Assembly: GCA_027002815.1 (NCBI GenBank)
Contig: JALWZH010000160.1
Coordinates: 1-32,964, forward strand
Source of the DNA: Thermoproteales archaeon
GTDB lineage: Archaea > Thermoproteota > Thermoprotei > Thermoproteales > Thermoproteaceae
Length of the DNA stretch: 32,964 bases
Direction of reading: 5' to 3'
Shown: one piece after another, positions 30,631-32,964 of the stretch
Layout: each line of letters starts with the position of its first letter
How positions within the stretch are numbered: the first letter of the stretch is position 1
Notes under the pieces: model-generated
Seen by the model: only the letters and a program-made list of their open reading frames with translations
What the model was told of the DNA's origin: nothing
Databases searched by the model: none
Position numbers and translations under genes: made by a program

Positions 30631-30926
30631 CCTCCAATTGCCTGCCTAACCAATTGTAAGTAGTCCACCTCTTCCACTTGTCCATCCTCTATGCTGGGCA
30701 GCTCCACTATGAGGGGCCTCCGCAACTTGCCCCTCAGACTCGCGATCTCCCTTTTGGCCAGTCTGGACACAGCGGTGGTTATAAATATCGCAGATACAGT
30801 CCTGTCCTCGACAAGTTCTCCCAGCCTACGGAGCAGCGCGTCCCTGTCCTCGACTTGCTCCCCCTCGAAGCCCATCAGTTTGAACATCACCACTGTCCTC
30901 AAGTCGCCCAGCACGATCGCCCTCAT
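30627..30926 (-). CDS. atpF: A-type ATP synthase subunit F
   Basis: A 99-aa central-stalk subunit with a CheY-like fold. Recognisable: the N-terminal AIVLGDLRTVVMFKLMGFEG, the middle TVSAIFITTAVSRLAKREI, and LIVELPSIEDG near the end. Several in-frame ATGs precede it; the TATA box at 30946-30954 is 24 nt from the ATG at 30926, which also fits the usual family length. Confidence 0.92.
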   Translation of the reverse strand: MRAIVLGDLRTVVMFKLMGFEGEQVEDRDALLRRLGELVEDRTVSAIFITTAVSRLAKREIASLRGKLRRPLIVELPSIEDGQVEEVDYLQLVRQAIGG

Positions 30927-30945
30927 GGTGTGTCCCATCATTGGC

Positions 30946-30954
30946 ATTATTTTA
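30946..30954 (-). promoter_or_regulatory. TATA box of the atpF-E-A unit
   Basis: Minus-strand TAAAATAAT centred about 24 nt before the ATG at 30926, in the gap after carS. Confidence 0.55.
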
Positions 30955-30979
30955 ACGTTGCCCAGGGGCTCGACGCCGA

Positions 30980-31483
30980 TCAATAGGGGACGTTCTTGAG
31001 GCCCAGCTTGTAGGCAGCGTAGTTGGTGGCCATGTGTATAGGCACTGTGATTGCCAGCGCCATGGCTATTACAATACAGTTCAATTCCCTCATCATAGAT
31101 AACAGCAGCATGGAGAACGCCATGAAGTCGAGCTGATCCAACGGGACTGCCCTCTCCCCGGGCTCGAGACCCATACGCCTCTTGATGAAGGCTCCCACAA
31201 GGTCGCCTGTGAGCGCCCCAAGCGAGAGCATGAACGCCTCTAGAAATGTTATAACGGGGAATGCTATGGCATATCCGACAAGAGTACCAGCGGCACACCC
31301 GAAGAGGAACCCCTCCACAGTCTTGTTGTCCCCGAAGACCCTACGCCCATCTAAAAACAGTGCGCCCCCATCTATCGGCCTCCTCTTCAAAGGCAACCTG
31401 GAAACTATGACGGGAACGGAGTTTGCTATGTATGGAGGCCAAATGACCAGTAGCACGAAGCTTAGGTCATTGCCCAGATTCAT
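30980..31483 (-). CDS. carS: CDP-archaeol synthase
   Basis: Membrane enzyme that activates the archaeal lipid precursor (2,3-bis-geranylgeranylglyceryl phosphate) with CTP to give CDP-archaeol. The protein is 167 aa with about five hydrophobic segments. Family motifs: PPYIANSVPV near the N-terminus, FGDNKTVEGFLFG, GDLVGAFIKRRMGLEPG and PLDQLDF. Start chosen at the ATG at 31483 (MNLGNDLSF), which overlaps the end of the zinc-finger gene by 17 nt; a longer frame to 31537 lies wholly within that gene. Confidence 0.93.
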   Translation of the reverse strand: MNLGNDLSFVLLVIWPPYIANSVPVIVSRLPLKRRPIDGGALFLDGRRVFGDNKTVEGFLFGCAAGTLVGYAIAFPVITFLEAFMLSLGALTGDLVGAFIKRRMGLEPGERAVPLDQLDFMAFSMLLLSMMRELNCIVIAMALAITVPIHMATNYAAYKLGLKNVPY

Positions 31484-31847
31484 GGGCCTTACGCATGTGG
31501 ACGAGGAGGCTGTGGGCGCCAAGAAAAGCGCGTCCACATACTAGGCACATGTACATGGACGCGCCGCCCCTGTACATAACTACAGAGAAGTGGCGCCTCA
31601 GGTGTTTGAGGAACTCGGCCTCGCCGCCCACCTTCCCGTCACATATGGGGCACTGCCAGTTCTTACCTGACACTTTCCTGTGCTTATCCACGTAGTGGCC
31701 CAGGTACCTCCCCGCCTGCACCTCCTCGCCGCATATGAAGCACCTGTACTTCTCCCTGAGGGCCACGTACTGCGAGGAGGCCAGCAGCTCCCTGATGGCG
31801 GATTCCTCCCCCTCGCTGTCGCATATCGGACACAGCACCCTGGCCAT
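31467..31847 (-). CDS. Protein with three tandem C2H2 zinc fingers
   Basis: A 126-aa protein. Three classical-looking C2H2 units are visible: C36, C39, H51, H56; C66, C69, H82, H86; and C101, C104, H117, H122. An additional CPIC (C6, C9) at the N-terminus lacks an obvious His pair. The fingers are spaced 26-31 residues apart, closer to eukaryotic TFIIIA-like arrays than to single archaeal zinc ribbons, but the linkers are not TGEKP-like. Likely a nucleic-acid-binding protein, possibly a regulator or an RNA-binding factor. It overlaps carS and heads that unit. TATA box at 31867-31876. Exact target unknown. Confidence 0.8.
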   Translation of the reverse strand: MARVLCPICDSEGEESAIRELLASSQYVALREKYRCFICGEEVQAGRYLGHYVDKHRKVSGKNWQCPICDGKVGGEAEFLKHLRRHFSVVMYRGGASMYMCLVCGRAFLGAHSLLVHMRKAHESGQ

Positions 31848-31854
31848 GGAAGCC

Positions 31855-31862
31855 CTTAAATG
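31855..31862 (+). promoter_or_regulatory. TATA box of the 170-residue gene
   Basis: CTTAAATG centred about 26 nt before the ATG at 31884. It lies only 8 nt beyond the start codon of the divergent zinc-finger gene. Confidence 0.5.
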
Positions 31863-31866
31863 CGCC

Positions 31867-31876
31867 GTTATTAAAG
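31867..31876 (-). promoter_or_regulatory. TATA box of the zinc-finger/carS unit
   Basis: Minus-strand CTTTAATAAC centred about 24 nt before the ATG at 31847. It lies between the divergent TATA box and that gene's start, so the two promoters overlap. Confidence 0.6.
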
Positions 31877-31883
31877 GTTCCCC

Positions 31884-32396
31884 ATGATTGTGGGGGTTTC
31901 AATGCCCATGTGGGAGACGGGGTATGTTGGGGTAGCGTTCGGCCCTAGGGAACATTTCGACGTAGAGGTGCGGCCAATAATGAGGGTGTGCGGGGTACAC
32001 ACTCTTGACCTAGGCCGTCTGGCAAGGTACAAGTGGGGCTGTGTGTCGACTCTTGCAGCAAAGCTGACCGGATACGCCATGCTGGTGGACCCTTACGGCA
32101 TAGCCAACAGCCTAGCGTCCAGGCTCGGCGTGCCCAGGCCCACGCTGCTGGGGGCTATATGGGACGCGGTGGGGCGGCTCGTCTGCGAGGAACACAAGGG
32201 GATGATGGGCGCGGAGCTCGACGAGGAGGTGCCCAGCGGGGCGATCAAATGCGCTGCGTCGATGCCGTGTGGGGATGCGTGCGAGGCATCGAAGTTCTTC
32301 GCTTCAGCCGCCTCTATGGGCGTGGGAGGCGTGGAGATAAGGGACGTCAGGGATCGTGTCACGCGTGAGGCGTTGGGCTGGCTCGGACTGAGGTGA
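31884..32396 (+). CDS. Cysteine-containing protein of unknown function
   Basis: A 170-aa protein that I do not recognise. It has six cysteines: C36, C53, C101 and a C-terminal cluster C123, C129, C133, with histidines close by at H39 and H104 (CGVH, CEEH). The N-terminus alternates hydrophobic and Gly residues (IVGVSMPMWETGYVGVAFG), as in an alpha/beta fold; there is no signal peptide or membrane segment. Metal binding is possible but unproven. It shares a compact divergent promoter region with the C2H2 protein, and its last 38 nt overlap the convergent radical SAM gene. Codon use is like its neighbours, so I treat it as a native gene. Confidence 0.6.
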   Translation: MIVGVSMPMWETGYVGVAFGPREHFDVEVRPIMRVCGVHTLDLGRLARYKWGCVSTLAAKLTGYAMLVDPYGIANSLASRLGVPRPTLLGAIWDAVGRLVCEEHKGMMGAELDEEVPSGAIKCAASMPCGDACEASKFFASAASMGVGGVEIRDVRDRVTREALGWLGLR

Positions 32397-32964
32397 GTCC
32401 CGACAGTTGCGCCTCTATGTACCTGTCTATTTTCTTCACGTTCTTTTCTACGTACCCTATGAAGTAGTTTAGGAACACCCTGAGCAGCACGTTGTGGGAG
32501 TCCTTCAGGTAAAACCTGTTGAGTATGTCCTTAGCCCAATATATGGAGTGCCTAAACACTACCCGCAGCAGCTCTATGTGTTCCGGGAGTAGGTTGACCC
32601 TCTGCATCCACCCCCTCTTGTCGGCCCTTATATGGCTCATGGGCACGTAGAACAGGGGAACCACGAGACTCCTGTACGGCCTCATGCGCTCTATGAGCTC
32701 GATGGTCTGCATGACGTCGTCCGGCTCCTCTCCCGGTAGGCCCACTATTATGGTTATGGCGGGGATCAGCCTTACCTCATGCATGAGCGCCATAGACTCG
32801 AGGACCACGTCCCACCACTTGTCTATACTGTACGGAGCGGCTTTGCCGGGCATTATCTTCTTGGCAAGCCTTATAGACCCGGTCTCTAGGCCTACTTGGG
32901 CCCCCCACCACTCCTGGCGCCCATCCAACATGATTTCGGCTATCTTTGTCGTGAGCCCGCCCAG
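32359..32964 (-). CDS. Radical SAM protein, C-terminal part (N-terminus beyond the window)
   Basis: The frame is open from the right edge to a stop at 32359, 201 codons. The visible part resembles the second half of the radical SAM barrel in B12-binding-domain proteins: QVGLETGSIRLAKKIMPGK (the G-x-E-(T/S)-G strand), then ITIIVGLPGEEPDDVMQTIE, a conserved strand-loop with G-L-P-G-E, then a C-terminal helical tail with several aromatic residues. The CxxxCxxC cluster motif would lie outside the window, so class and substrate cannot be given. Overlaps the 170-residue gene by 38 nt at its 3' end. Confidence 0.85.
   Translation of the reverse strand: MGGLTTKIAEIMLDGRQEWWGAQVGLETGSIRLAKKIMPGKAAPYSIDKWWDVVLESMALMHEVRLIPAITIIVGLPGEEPDDVMQTIELIERMRPYRSLVVPLFYVPMSHIRADKRGWMQRVNLLPEHIELLRVVFRHSIYWAKDILNRFYLKDSHNVLLRVFLNYFIGYVEKNVKKIDRYIEAQLSGLTSVRASPTPHA

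Noticed and set aside
1-32964. CRISPR array, insertion sequence, prophage or replication origin
   Set aside because: No spaced direct repeats, transposase or phage genes, and no AT-rich ORB-like cluster or Orc1/Cdc6 gene was seen.

Overview
The window looks like the chromosome of a hyperthermophilic crenarchaeon (Thermoproteota), most likely Thermoproteales or a close relative. The evidence is an archaeal RNA polymerase operon with a single fused B subunit and a split A'/A'' subunit, archaeal-type ribosomal proteins (eL18, eL30), ABCE1, NOG1, Rio2, archaeal MAT, CarS, an A-type ATP synthase and the archaeal FBP aldolase/phosphatase. Genus cannot be fixed from sequence alone. Gene density is very high. 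Most transcription units start with a TATA-like box centred 23-28 nt before the first ATG or GTG, which implies leaderless mRNAs. I used that spacing to choose many start codons.

Layout: 1-4203 (minus) holds a ClC chloride channel cut by the window edge, FBP aldolase/phosphatase, ABCE1 and a small zinc-ribbon protein. At 4339-4428 (minus) there is a 29-residue Glu/Trp-rich microprotein gene with its own promoter and T-tract. From 4542 to 9704 come endonuclease V, a proteasome beta subunit whose Thr1 position is Ala, NOG1, RtcA, a SAM hydrolase, a MoaD/ThiS-like protein and Cgi121. The stretch 9705-10262 has no credible gene but is full of hairpins and may encode an RNA. From 10263 to 15311 come a THUMP protein, a DUF357-nucleotidyltransferase fusion, UPF0179, a small helical protein, Rio2 kinase and a DUF460 protein with two RNase H-like modules.

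From 15298 to 31847 nearly everything is on the minus strand, read from high to low coordinates: C2H2 zinc-finger protein, CarS, ATP synthase F-E-A, RpoH-RpoB-RpoA'-RpoA'', eL30, NusA, uS12, RpoD, eL18, uL13, uS9, RpoN, Lsm, MAT. This is a large information-processing supercluster with several internal promoters. The right end has a divergent gene of unknown function and the C-terminal part of a radical SAM protein.

Most of the window is conserved core biology. The unusual items are the acidic microprotein, the apparently non-catalytic proteasome beta subunit, the uS12 decoding-loop substitutions, the structured 9705-10262 region, the triple C2H2 protein with a nearly overlapping divergent promoter, and ATP synthase A without B beside it. 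I saw no tRNA, rRNA, CRISPR array, insertion sequence or prophage gene.
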